A stretch of DNA of 35,709 bases from the NCBI GenBank assembly GCA_902776835.1, contig CACYRK010000031.1, positions 1 through 35,709 on the forward strand, written 5' to 3'. The stretch's first letter is position 1. The number at the start of each line of letters is the position of its first letter. The translations under genes and the position numbers were made by a program. Below, piece by piece: positions 15,117-23,735 of the stretch. This stretch comes from an uncultured Bacteroidales bacterium. GTDB lineage: Bacteria > Bacteroidota > Bacteroidia > Bacteroidales > Muribaculaceae. The notes beneath the pieces are model-generated. The model searched no databases, was not told where the DNA came from, and worked only from the letters and a program-made list of their open reading frames with translations.

Positions 15117-18100
15117 ATGAGCAACGTATTATCATATAGCAACAAGACGGCAAAAACCGGACAGGACGACTGGATTCCCGTCGAGCCATATACCGACGAC
15201 GACATCAAGCAAATCAAAGACCCCGATGGCGGCCTGTCGCGTAACCCGCGCACGGCAATCCCGTCACCGTTTGCACAACTCGACTTGGTGAAGAACGCCT
15301 TTGTCCAACTCGCCAACCCCATGCTGCGCGGAGCGGCAATGAACGAGCGACTGGTGTCGAACGCTCTCGACGTGGCGCAGTTGTTCTTCGACTTTGAGAA
15401 CCACAAGGACTACCTGCGCATCGTGAGGTGGAACCGCGACGACGGCATAGCACGACTTAAGAGCGACGACAGGCACAAACTCTACGGCGAGACACTGAAA
15501 CTCTTCCTGGATTCGGACCACGCCTACAACTTCGACGACTTGACCGACTGGTACATCCTGCTGTGGGGCAACAAGGTGATTGGCGGCACCTCGCCGTCGA
15601 GCCTGGTGATGGCGGCTCCTGTAAGCGCTCCCATCAACGAAATCATGGTTGAGCAGGGCGTGCCCCTGTTCTCGACCGACCGCGCCCTGTGGGTGCGCGA
15701 CGACGACTTCGTCTACTACATGTATCTGCTGATGAACGCCTATCCCTTGCTGCGCGACAAGTTGGGCGCCGTCTACAGTTACATGATTTCCTGCCTGGAA
15801 CCGCTGCGGACCAACAAGCCCGCTCTGTACCGTCGCATCACCGACGTCATTCCCAACCTCACCGCGCTCGACCGCGAGAGGGCATCGGCCGTGCGCGACA
15901 CGCTGGAGGCCACCTTCGACGCCTTTGGTGGCTCGGTCGACGTGAATGTGCTGGGAGCGCGGTTCTACCACAAGCGCGTGGGTGACATCCGCTCGCAGGC
16001 CGCTAATAGCGACTTTGTCATCGCCCCCACCATCGCCCAGCCTGATGGCGAGACACTGCCCCTGGTGCTGCGCAGCGACTTCAACGGCAGCGTGGACAAC
16101 TACCGATACATCGACAAGCAGTGGGACAGCGCTACAGTGGTGCTCACCGATGGCCTGCCTCCCGGCGAACGCAAGTTGCCCGACACCTCGATTCAATACC
16201 CCTTCCTCACCACCACCGACTTCCTCAGCGACACGCTGGTGCGCCTGAGCAACGCCATCGACAACGAGCACTTCTTCGACGGCAACATCCGCAGCAAGGA
16301 TCTGCAGCCCAAGCGCGGCTATCTGCTGCCGCTCAAGCCAGAGTTCTTCAAGTGGTTCACCGCCAGCGATTTGCGCGGACGCATCCTGGGGCAGAACATG
16401 CTCGACATCGAGGAGTTTTCCGACGGCAGCGTGATGGTCACCCTGCGCGTGCCGGTGAAGAAACGCTACATTGAACTTACACGAAAATACATCGCCTCGA
16501 ACGACCACTCGTGGACCTTCGACGAGCGACGCGGCACCGGACGCATGATCGACGTGATTGTGTCAACGTCGATATTCCCATTTGTGCGCACCGGCACCGT
16601 CGACGACTACACCGTGCAACTCTTCGCCATGCTGGGCGACGGCACGGCGTCGTTGCGCTTCTTGCGCGACGGATACACCACCGACGGCGTGTCGGAGACT
16701 CACAAGCAGCGCGCACGCAACGTTTACGACACCACCTACTACGACATCTCGGGCTCGTGGGATATCATGGAGATGACCATCACCAACGAGTTGGGCACGT
16801 TCACCGGCATCGTGGCGCCAGAATGGAAGCCCTACGTGCCGTCGGGCCGCCAGTTGATTTTCGCTGTCGACTTCGGCACCACCAACACCCACGTGGAGTG
16901 GGGCGACCGTGGCGAGGGCAGCCAGCCGCTGACGTTCGAATATGGCACCGAGCAGGTGCTGGTGGCCTCGCTGCTCAAGCAGGGCGGCCTCGATATTGCC
17001 GAGCAACTGCAGCGCATCGAGTTCCTGCCGCGAGAGATTGGCGGCGTTTACGGCTTCCCGTTGCGCTCGGCACTGGCCAGCAACAACGGCAGCACGGGCG
17101 GAATAAAACTGTTCCACGACGTGAACATCCCCTTCCTCTACGAGCGCAAGTTCTTCGACGGATACGAGGTGACTACCGGACTGAAGTGGATGGGCGACAC
17201 AGCACTGTCGAAAGAGTTCCTGCGTGAACTCATGCTGCTCATCAAGGCCAAGGTGCTCATCGAGAACGCCGACCTGGCTACCGCACAAATCATCTATTTC
17301 TTCCCCGTGAGCATGGGCGGTGCCGACCGCCGCAAGTTGAACGACGCTTGGGAGGAATTGTTCCACGCCTACATCGGCAACAACCTGGAGAACCTGCACG
17401 CCTACCCCGAGTCGATTGCTCCGGCCTTCTACTACAAGGGTGCCGAGGTGAGCGGCAGCAGTTACGTGAGCATCGACATTGGCGGTGGCACGAGCGACAC
17501 GGTGATTTATCAGCCCAGCGCCGACCGCCTGAAAAGCGTGCCGGTGGCAATCTCGTCGTTCCGCTTTGCCGGCAACGCCATCTTCGGCGATGCCTTCGGC
17601 GAGCGCGATGCCGACAACAACCCGCTGCTGCAGCACTACACGCGCTACTTCATGCAACTGATCGAGAACGACCGCGGCAGCAGCATCACTTACCTCACCA
17701 GCATCTTGCAGGGCATCATGCGCGGCAAGCGCAGCGAGGACATCAACGCATTCCTCTTCTCGATAGAGAATGTGGAGGAACTGCGTAACCTGCGCGAAAT
17801 CGACCGCAACCTCTACAGTTACAACTCGCTGCTGCGCAACGACGGACAGCGCAAACTGGTGTTTATGTACTTCTACTCGGCGATTATCTATTACATCGCA
17901 CGGGCTATGGTGGCTCGAGACTACGAAATGCCGAAGCAAATCTACTTCTCGGGCACGGGATCGAAGATTCTCAACATTCTGGGCAGCCGCGACCAGGTGA
18001 CCGAACTTACACAGGCCATCATCGAGCGCGTCTACGGAAAGACCTACCAGGAGACCTTCACCATCAAGATTGAGACCGAGTGCCCCAAGCAGATTACCTG

Positions 18101-18548
18101 CCGGGGCGGTGTGAAATTGGAGAACCAGCGTCTCGAAAAAAATGTCAATGCCGACGATTACTCGTCGCGCAAAGTCAACGCCATCAAGTATTGCTACTCG
18201 ATGCTCGACAACGAGCCGCTCACCTACGAGCGCATCAACCAACTCGACACGCGCCACAAGATGGTGGAGCAGGTCAAGGAGTTCAACAACTTCTTCATCG
18301 AACTGTGCGATCGTGTGACAAAGGACGAGTTTGGCATCGACGCCGGCGTGTTCAGGCTGTTCACCTCGGTGCTCAACGAGGATGTCGACAACTACCTCAC
18401 CGCCGGCATCAACGCCTTCCTCAGCGGACGCTATGAGGGCGCCGACATCATCGAGGACGTGCCGTTCTTCTATCCGCTGGTGGGCATCATTCGCTACAAC
18501 CTGCTGAAAAATTTGTGTAACGACGTAATCTCAAAATTGCCATCATGA
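15117..18548 (+). CDS. Giant actin/Hsp70-fold ATPase (SrfB-like)
   Basis: A 1143-residue cytoplasmic protein. The actin/Hsp70 ATPase fold occupies about residues 575-1000: phosphate-1 FAVDFGTTNTHVEWG (D585), phosphate-2 SIDIGGGTSDTVI (D787, G789-G791) and the adenosine loop IYFSGTGSKIL (942-952). A helical tail ends in FYPLVGIIRYNLL. The first ~570 residues are a large region I do not recognise, containing several tryptophan- and aspartate-rich stretches and a beta-rich part before the ATPase domain. The large SrfB-type proteins of proteobacteria share this general plan, but homology is not established here. It overlaps the next gene by four bases. Confidence 0.85.
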   Translation: MSNVLSYSNKTAKTGQDDWIPVEPYTDDDIKQIKDPDGGLSRNPRTAIPSPFAQLDLVKNAFVQLANPMLRGAAMNERLVSNALDVAQLFFDFENHKDYLRIVRWNRDDGIARLKSDDRHKLYGETLKLFLDSDHAYNFDDLTDWYILLWGNKVIGGTSPSSLVMAAPVSAPINEIMVEQGVPLFSTDRALWVRDDDFVYYMYLLMNAYPLLRDKLGAVYSYMISCLEPLRTNKPALYRRITDVIPNLTALDRERASAVRDTLEATFDAFGGSVDVNVLGARFYHKRVGDIRSQAANSDFVIAPTIAQPDGETLPLVLRSDFNGSVDNYRYIDKQWDSATVVLTDGLPPGERKLPDTSIQYPFLTTTDFLSDTLVRLSNAIDNEHFFDGNIRSKDLQPKRGYLLPLKPEFFKWFTASDLRGRILGQNMLDIEEFSDGSVMVTLRVPVKKRYIELTRKYIASNDHSWTFDERRGTGRMIDVIVSTSIFPFVRTGTVDDYTVQLFAMLGDGTASLRFLRDGYTTDGVSETHKQRARNVYDTTYYDISGSWDIMEMTITNELGTFTGIVAPEWKPYVPSGRQLIFAVDFGTTNTHVEWGDRGEGSQPLTFEYGTEQVLVASLLKQGGLDIAEQLQRIEFLPREIGGVYGFPLRSALASNNGSTGGIKLFHDVNIPFLYERKFFDGYEVTTGLKWMGDTALSKEFLRELMLLIKAKVLIENADLATAQIIYFFPVSMGGADRRKLNDAWEELFHAYIGNNLENLHAYPESIAPAFYYKGAEVSGSSYVSIDIGGGTSDTVIYQPSADRLKSVPVAISSFRFAGNAIFGDAFGERDADNNPLLQHYTRYFMQLIENDRGSSITYLTSILQGIMRGKRSEDINAFLFSIENVEELRNLREIDRNLYSYNSLLRNDGQRKLVFMYFYSAIIYYIARAMVARDYEMPKQIYFSGTGSKILNILGSRDQVTELTQAIIERVYGKTYQETFTIKIETECPKQITCRGGVKLENQRLEKNVNADDYSSRKVNAIKYCYSMLDNEPLTYERINQLDTRHKMVEQVKEFNNFFIELCDRVTKDEFGIDAGVFRLFTSVLNEDVDNYLTAGINAFLSGRYEGADIIEDVPFFYPLVGIIRYNLLKNLCNDVISKLPS

Positions 18549-19159
18549 TGACTACCATAATACTGTTTATCCTCGTGGCGGCGCTGGGCGCTGTGGCCGT
18601 GTATGCCCTGCTCACCGCCATGAAGGCGCAGCGCGAAGTGCGCCAGTTGCACGAGGCCACGAAACGCACCTTCGACAAGGGCAACAAAGACTTGCAAAAA
18701 CTTACCGAAGAGATGGTGAGGCGCATCAACGCCACCAAGAAGGAACTCGAAAAAACCGAACTCCCGACGGCAACCATACCGCCTCCAGCAGCCGTGCCGG
18801 CAGCGCCGGTGCCCATGCGCGACCCCGACAAGCCGAAGCCGCCGCGTAAACTCTATCTCGCAAAGCCCGACGACAGCGGATGCTTCGATCGCGTGGCCGA
18901 CCGGTTTGAACTCGGAAACTCCATCTTCCTGCTCACCACGTTCGACGGCATAAACGGCACCTTTACCGTCATCGACAACGCCGACGTGCACCGCTTCGCC
19001 ATGATGATGCCCAGCGAAAACCTCATGCGCGCTTGCGAGGGCGACGCCATTCAGCGCGCCGACGGCAAGACGCGCATCGTCACCGACGACCCGGGAACGG
19101 CACGCTTCGACAATGGGCAATGGCGCGTAATCAACAAGGCACGAATCCATTATCGCTGA
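18545..19159 (+). CDS. Membrane-anchored coiled-coil protein
   Basis: A 204-residue protein: N-terminal membrane helix (about 4-24), a charged helical segment with heptad character (25-75), a proline/alanine-rich linker (about 78-105), then a folded C-terminal domain (108-204, with RFELGNSIFLLTTFDGINGT and FTVIDNADVHRFAM). The anchor, rod and globular-domain layout suggests a linker between membrane and cytoplasmic partners. It is translationally coupled to the actin-like gene. No named domain is recognised. Confidence 0.8.
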   Translation: MMTTIILFILVAALGAVAVYALLTAMKAQREVRQLHEATKRTFDKGNKDLQKLTEEMVRRINATKKELEKTELPTATIPPPAAVPAAPVPMRDPDKPKPPRKLYLAKPDDSGCFDRVADRFELGNSIFLLTTFDGINGTFTVIDNADVHRFAMMMPSENLMRACEGDAIQRADGKTRIVTDDPGTARFDNGQWRVINKARIHYR

Positions 19160-19168
19160 TTTTAGCCT

Positions 19169-19651
19169 ATGCTGTGGACCTGCAAAAAATGTGGTAAAGA
19201 ACTCGACATCTCAGCCGAACAACTCGCCGAGACCAACGGCGTGGTGGTGTGTCCGCAGTGCCTCGCCACGGCCACCGTGCCCGCCAGCAAGTGGAAGCAG
19301 GCAGTGAAAGAGGCCAAGCCTCCAAAGACCGACGACACGCCAAAGCCGGCGGCGCGCAAAAAGGAGGCCGCCAAGCCAAAGCCGGCAACACGCAAAAAAG
19401 CGACACCGCCGCCCTACAAGGCTCCAGCGACAACGCCACCGCCAGTTTATCACAAACCACAATACACCGCTATGACCACTCCAAGCACCACACCGGCCGC
19501 ACCGGCACCAAAGAAAAAGAAGAAAAAAAGCAAATCGCGCGGCTTACTCGAGCCACACTCAGCGCTCGGCTGCTTGTGGCGCTCGGCGCTGGTCACGCTG
19601 GTCCTCCTCGCTTTCTACATCTTCTTTGGCATGATAATGCAAGGTATTTAA
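19169..19651 (+). CDS. Zinc-ribbon protein with C-terminal membrane helix
   Basis: A 160-residue protein starting with a zinc ribbon, CKKC at residues 5-8 and CPQC at 28-31. A long lysine/proline/alanine-rich disordered region (about 40-125) includes a run of lysines, and a single membrane helix lies near the C-terminus (about 138-158). The cytoplasmic ribbon could bind a partner protein or nucleic acid. It begins nine bases after the coiled-coil gene. Confidence 0.8.
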   Translation: MLWTCKKCGKELDISAEQLAETNGVVVCPQCLATATVPASKWKQAVKEAKPPKTDDTPKPAARKKEAAKPKPATRKKATPPPYKAPATTPPPVYHKPQYTAMTTPSTTPAAPAPKKKKKKSKSRGLLEPHSALGCLWRSALVTLVLLAFYIFFGMIMQGI

Positions 19652-19674
19652 TTCAATGCATTAAATAAAGAACC

Positions 19675-20331
19675 ATGAGTACTAATTACATGACTTTGTG
19701 GCAATTCTACACGCTATTTGCCGTTATTGTTGCCTTGGGACTGGGTTTCTGCTATGTGATGTACATGCTGGGCAAGCGCAATCCCAAACTGGGGTGGAAA
19801 CCCGGAAAGATACAAGAGAAACTGATGTGGTGGTCTTTTCTCGGCCTCATTTTCTGCGCCGGCATCTGCAGTTACGGCGAGATAGACCGAATCACCAATG
19901 CGTTCTCCAGCGACGCCGCCGAACTCATTTACAACACCGCCGAAGACGCCATCAGCGGCAAAGAAGTCCTGCCCGACACGCAAGAGATCGAAGCCACGTT
20001 GTCAAATGATTGGTGGGGACTGCGCAACGAGTCACAAAAGACGACACTGTATCTCTTCACCGGCTTCTTCATGTTCTTTGGGTGGTGCTGCTATCTTGGC
20101 AGTTTCATCGCCTCGCCGGTGGGCATCGGCAAGCGACTGCTCAAGATTGTGGGTTACTCGGCCCTCACGTTTGGTTACATCTTGACTCCCTCGCTACGTA
20201 GCCTCAACCCCTCGTCGTCCGAGGCCGGCCAGATGTACATTTGGCTCATCATCGCCGCCGTGTGCATCGTCCTTTCCCACACCCGCACCGCCACACCACC
20301 ACCCCTACCTCCGACGAATAGCCACGAATAA
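19675..20331 (+). CDS. Multi-pass membrane protein, last gene of the operon
   Basis: A 218-residue protein with about five hydrophobic segments (near 10-30, 50-65, 125-145, 153-172 and 185-203). A soluble loop of about 55 residues lies between the second and third, and the C-terminal tail is proline-rich (TPPPLPPT). The family is not recognised. It lies 23 bases after the zinc-ribbon gene and is followed by convergent-gene hairpins, which mark the operon end. Confidence 0.75.
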   Translation: MSTNYMTLWQFYTLFAVIVALGLGFCYVMYMLGKRNPKLGWKPGKIQEKLMWWSFLGLIFCAGICSYGEIDRITNAFSSDAAELIYNTAEDAISGKEVLPDTQEIEATLSNDWWGLRNESQKTTLYLFTGFFMFFGWCCYLGSFIASPVGIGKRLLKIVGYSALTFGYILTPSLRSLNPSSSEAGQMYIWLIIAAVCIVLSHTRTATPPPLPPTNSHE

Positions 20332-20341
20332 AACATGATAT

Positions 20342-20407
20342 TCAGCCTTGTGGCTGACATATAAGCAACCCCCAGAGCCGAGGCGTAGCCACCGATTCTG
20401 GGGGTTG
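20342..20407. terminator. Paired hairpins between convergent genes
   Basis: A 6-bp hairpin TCAGCC/GGCTGA (20342-20357) is followed by an 11-bp perfect stem CAACCCCCAGA/TCTGGGGGTTG (20366-20376 with 20397-20407). The loop can form a small GGC/GCC stem. No T-run follows. The structure lies between the convergent genes ending at 20331 and 20460 and may be a bidirectional terminator or a dispersed intergenic element. Confidence 0.6.
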
Positions 20408-20459
20408 ATATATACCGTCTGTCGCCGTTAAGCCGGCCGTCGGGGAGTCGAAATGGGCG

Positions 20460-22079
20460 TTACTTATATAGGTAACGCTTGATGCTCATCTTAGGCGTTT
20501 TCTCGAACGGCTTGTCGACAAACTCCACCTTCGCTATCTTGCTGTAGATGGGCAGCGAGGCGTTGGCAGTGCGGCGAATCTGCTCGGGAATTTCGGCACG
20601 CGTCGCCTCGTCGATGTCCTCGGGGATTTCGGCGTATACCAGCGCGACGATTTTCCCCTCGCGGTCCACGACCACGCTCTCGGTCACATATTGGCAGTTG
20701 GCCAGCACAGCCTCCAACTCTTCAGGATAGATATTTTGTCCCGAGGAACTGAGAATCATCGACTTAATGCGTCCGCGAATGAAGATGTTGCCCTCCTCGT
20801 CAATCACGCCCAGGTCGCCGGTGCGGAACCAGCCGTCGGCGGTGAATGCCGCTGCCGTGGCTTCGGGGTTCTTGTAGTAGCCGATGGTGAGGTTGCGGCC
20901 ACGCGCCTGGATTTCGCCTGCTTTGTTGTGCGGGTCGTCAGAGTCGATGCGAAGTTCGTGCACCGGCTTGCCACACGAGCCCGGCACGAAGCGCGTCCAC
21001 CACTCATAGCCCAGCAGCGGGCAAGCCTCGGTCATGCCGTAGCCCACGGTGTAGGGCAGGCGCATGTTTTTGAAGCAGCGCTCGGCAGCCGGATTCAGCG
21101 CCGCGCCACCCATGATGAAGCAACGCACCTGTCCGCCGAACGACGCCAGCAGTTTGTTGCGCACCTTGCGGTAAATCAACTCGCTGATAATGGGAATCGA
21201 CAGCAGGGTTTTCACCTTTTTCAAGGCTGGCACAATCGAGTTGACGAAGATTTTCTCCATCACCAGCGGCACGGTGACCACCATGTAGGGCTTGACTTCC
21301 TGCATAGCCTTGAGGAGCGTGGTTGGCGATGGCGTCTTGCCCAAGAAATACACCGTGACGCCGTCGACGTTGGGGTGGATAAACTCGATGGCGAGCCCGT
21401 ACATGTGAGCCAGTGGCAACATCGACACGATGGTTTCTCCCGGCTTGTTGGGGAAATGTGAGTTGGCGAATTCGTCGGTGTCGGTCATGGCATCGTAGGT
21501 AAGCATCACTCCCTTGGGGTTGCCTGTGGTGCCCGAGGTGTAGTTGATGATTGCCAGGTCGTTGGCATTGTCGGTGTTGAAGGTCACCTGCTCGGGTTTC
21601 AAGCCGTCGGGGTATTGCTCGGCAAAAGCCTCCTTGCGCTTCTCCCATGCCTCGCCCACGCTCGCGTCGCGCTGCCACAGCAAGTTGCCGTTTTTGACAT
21701 TGACGGCGGCCTTGAGTTCGGGCATGTCGTCGGCGTTGAGTTTTGCCCAGATGTCGTCGTCGACAAAGAGCACCACGCTGTCGCTGTGGCGTGTGAGCGC
21801 CGAGACGTTAGTCGGGTGGAAGTCGGCCAGCAGAGGCACTGCCACGCGGCCGTTGGCGTTGATACCCCAGAACGACATCGCCCACCGCGCCGAGTTACGT
21901 GCGCAGATAGCAATTTTATCGCCCTTGTTTATTCCAGCGTTAGAAAAGAAGATTTTAAACTGTTCGACGTTGGCAGCCAGGTCGGCATAGGTGAATTCGT
22001 CGCCATTATAATCGCAAAGTGCTTTTAAATCCCAATGATTGTGGATAGTATCCTGTAAATTCTTTAAGTAATGTGCCAT
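20460..22079 (-). CDS. AMP-forming acyl-CoA synthetase
   Basis: A 539-residue adenylate-forming enzyme of the long-chain fatty-acid CoA ligase type. It activates a carboxylic acid with ATP and then couples it to CoA. The P-loop INYTSGTTGNPKG lies near residues 178-190, YGMTEACPLLGYE near 345, and GWFRTGDLGVIDEEGNIFIR with GRIKSMILSSSGQNIYPEE follows, ending with a C-terminal KMSIKRYLYK lysine region. The frame is open to a TTG at 22091, but the ATG at 22079 is the better start, 27 bases after a vegetative -7 element. Which acid it activates is not evident. Confidence 0.93.
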   Translation of the reverse strand: MAHYLKNLQDTIHNHWDLKALCDYNGDEFTYADLAANVEQFKIFFSNAGINKGDKIAICARNSARWAMSFWGINANGRVAVPLLADFHPTNVSALTRHSDSVVLFVDDDIWAKLNADDMPELKAAVNVKNGNLLWQRDASVGEAWEKRKEAFAEQYPDGLKPEQVTFNTDNANDLAIINYTSGTTGNPKGVMLTYDAMTDTDEFANSHFPNKPGETIVSMLPLAHMYGLAIEFIHPNVDGVTVYFLGKTPSPTTLLKAMQEVKPYMVVTVPLVMEKIFVNSIVPALKKVKTLLSIPIISELIYRKVRNKLLASFGGQVRCFIMGGAALNPAAERCFKNMRLPYTVGYGMTEACPLLGYEWWTRFVPGSCGKPVHELRIDSDDPHNKAGEIQARGRNLTIGYYKNPEATAAAFTADGWFRTGDLGVIDEEGNIFIRGRIKSMILSSSGQNIYPEELEAVLANCQYVTESVVVDREGKIVALVYAEIPEDIDEATRAEIPEQIRRTANASLPIYSKIAKVEFVDKPFEKTPKMSIKRYLYK

Positions 22080-22105
22080 AAATATCGCCAATTGTAATTA
22101 CACTG

Positions 22106-22136
22106 CAAAGATAATTAATTTGTTAATATTCACAAA
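22106..22136 (-). promoter_or_regulatory. Promoter of the acyl-CoA synthetase gene
   Basis: Minus strand: TATCTTTG (22113-22106) matches TAnnTTTG, with TTTG at 22136-22133 and a 19-base spacer. It diverges from the panB promoter. Confidence 0.75.
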
Positions 22137-22239
22137 ATATCGCCTTAAAAAAAGCATTTTGCAGCCTCATGCCATAGCGACAGCCAACGCTCGCCGGCAC
22201 TAATCACCACTGCATTATTCAAAAAAGAAACGAGTTTCT

Positions 22240-22270
22240 TTTGCTCGGATAATGATTTTGAGTAACTTTG
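22240..22270 (+). promoter_or_regulatory. Promoter of panB
   Basis: TTTG (22240-22243), a 19-base spacer, then TAACTTTG (22263-22270) match the -33/-7 consensus. The leader to the ATG at 22348 is about 70 nt. Confidence 0.75.
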
Positions 22271-22347
22271 CCCCGATGTTTTGTGCGGCAACGCATTGCC
22301 ACACATGGCACGACATTACTCTCAACCTGTTTTAATAGAAAACGACT

Positions 22348-23169
22348 ATGTCGACTTACACCATTACCGACACCAAAAAGGTGACCACCAAGCGCATCAA
22401 GGACATGATGCTCAACGGCGAGAAAATCGCCATGCTCACTTCTTACGACTACACCATGGCCAGCCTGGTCGACCAGGCCGGCATCGACATTATCCTGGTT
22501 GGCGACAGCGCATCGAATGTGATGCAGGGCAACGCCACGACAATCCCCATCACGGTCGACGACATGATTGTGTTCGGACGCACGGTGGCTCGCGCCGCCA
22601 AACGCGCCATGGTCATCGTCGACATGCCTTTCGGCTCTTACCAGGGCGACCCCATCGAGGCTCAGCGCAATGCCGTGCGCATCATGCGCGAGACGGGGGC
22701 CGACGGCGTGAAGTTGGAAGGCGGCCGCGAGATGCGCGGGGCCATCGAGATGATTCTGCGTGCCGGCATCCCGGTGATGGGCCATCTAGGCCTCACGCCA
22801 CAGTCGATCAACAAATTCGGCACTTACGCCACGCGTGCTACCGGCGACGAGGAGGCTCTGCGCCTGCTGGCCGACGCACAGGTGCTCGACGAGGTGGGCT
22901 GTTTTGCCTTGGTACTCGAGAAGATTCCGGCCATGCTGGCACAGCGCGTCACCGACTCCATCTCAATTCCCACAATCGGCATCGGGGCCGGGGCGGCCAC
23001 GCACGGTCAAGTGCTCGTGGCACACGACATGCTGGGACTGAACACCGCCTTCAAGCCCAAATTCCTGCGCCTGTACAACAACCTGGGCGAGCAAATCGTC
23101 GACAGCGTGGGCAACTACATCAACGACGTTAAGCGCGGCGACTTCCCCAACGAAAACGAACAATACTAA
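22348..23169 (+). CDS. panB: 3-methyl-2-oxobutanoate hydroxymethyltransferase
   Basis: First step of pantothenate (coenzyme A) synthesis: it adds a hydroxymethyl group from methylene-tetrahydrofolate to 2-oxoisovalerate. The 273-residue protein has the expected MLTSYDYTMASLVDQAGID start, VGDS with Mg-binding D53, MVIVDMPFGSY with D92, and the C-terminal TIGIGAG and LVAHDMLG segments. The size equals that of known PanB enzymes. It is a single-gene unit; no panC or panD lies in the window. The cloverleaf repeat array begins 25 bases after its stop codon. Confidence 0.96.
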   Translation: MSTYTITDTKKVTTKRIKDMMLNGEKIAMLTSYDYTMASLVDQAGIDIILVGDSASNVMQGNATTIPITVDDMIVFGRTVARAAKRAMVIVDMPFGSYQGDPIEAQRNAVRIMRETGADGVKLEGGREMRGAIEMILRAGIPVMGHLGLTPQSINKFGTYATRATGDEEALRLLADAQVLDEVGCFALVLEKIPAMLAQRVTDSISIPTIGIGAGAATHGQVLVAHDMLGLNTAFKPKFLRLYNNLGEQIVDSVGNYINDVKRGDFPNENEQY

Positions 23170-23193
23170 CCCCCCACAGAAATGCGACATAGA

Positions 23194-23330
23194 GATTTCT
23201 CGCGACAGCGACTCCCTTTGTGGACGGAGTGGGAGTGCGCCTGACGGCGCAGAAATCGAACAAAATTGAAACAAAATCTCACATCAGCAGAAATAAAATT
23301 TATTTGTTGGATTTTGGATAGATTTTGAAT
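23194..23330. repeat. Cloverleaf repeat unit 1
   Basis: Outer helix GATTTCT (23194-23200) with AGAAATC (23251-23257). Inside, without spacers, are CGC-GACA-GCG (23201-23210), ACTCCC-14-GGGAGT (23211-23236) and GCGCC-TGAC-GGCGC (23237-23250). An AT-rich tail of ~73 bases follows, with a further AATAAA/TTTGTT hairpin. The following units repeat this at ~136-base spacing. Confidence 0.9.
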
Positions 23331-23465
23331 GATTTCTCGCGACAGCGACTCTCTATATGGGAAAAAGGAGTGCGCCTGACGGCGCAGAAATCGAACAAAA
23401 TTGAAACAAAATCTCACATCAGCAGAAATAAAATTTATTTGTTGGATTTTGGACAGATTTTGAGA
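23331..23465. repeat. Cloverleaf repeat unit 2
   Basis: Same architecture as unit 1. The middle hairpin has a different loop (CTATATGGGAAAAA) and an ACTCT/GGAGT stem including a T-G wobble. The other helices are unchanged. Confidence 0.9.
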
Positions 23466-23601
23466 GATTTCTCGCGACAGCGACTCCCTTTGTGGAAGAA
23501 TGGGAGTGCGCCTGACGGCGCAGAGATCGAACAAAATTATAACAAAATCACACATCAGCAGAAACAAAATTTATTTGTTGGATTTTGGATAGATTTTGAA
23601 T
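23466..23601. repeat. Cloverleaf repeat unit 3
   Basis: Same architecture. The outer helix is GATTTCT/AGAGATC, an A-to-G change that keeps pairing through a wobble. The middle loop is TTTGTGGAAGAAT. The tail hairpin is AACAAA/TTTGTT, replacing the wobble of units 1 and 2 by a Watson-Crick pair. Confidence 0.9.
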
Positions 23602-23735
23602 GATTTCTCGCGACAGCGACTCCCTATATGGGAAAAAGGAGTGCGCCTATGGCGCAGAAATCGAACATAATTATAACAAAATCACACATCAGCAGAAACA
23701 AAATTTATTTGTTGGATTTTGGACAGATTTTGAGA
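23602..23735. repeat. Cloverleaf repeat unit 4
   Basis: Same architecture. The middle hairpin is ACTCC/GGAGT with loop CTATATGGGAAAAA, and the third hairpin is GCGCC-TAT-GGCGC, so its loop has shrunk from four to three bases while the stem stays intact. Confidence 0.9.

Noticed and set aside
16563..18257. Long minus-strand frame opposite the actin-like gene
   Set aside because: It is a shadow caused by high GC at third positions. The plus strand carries diagnostic ATPase motifs.
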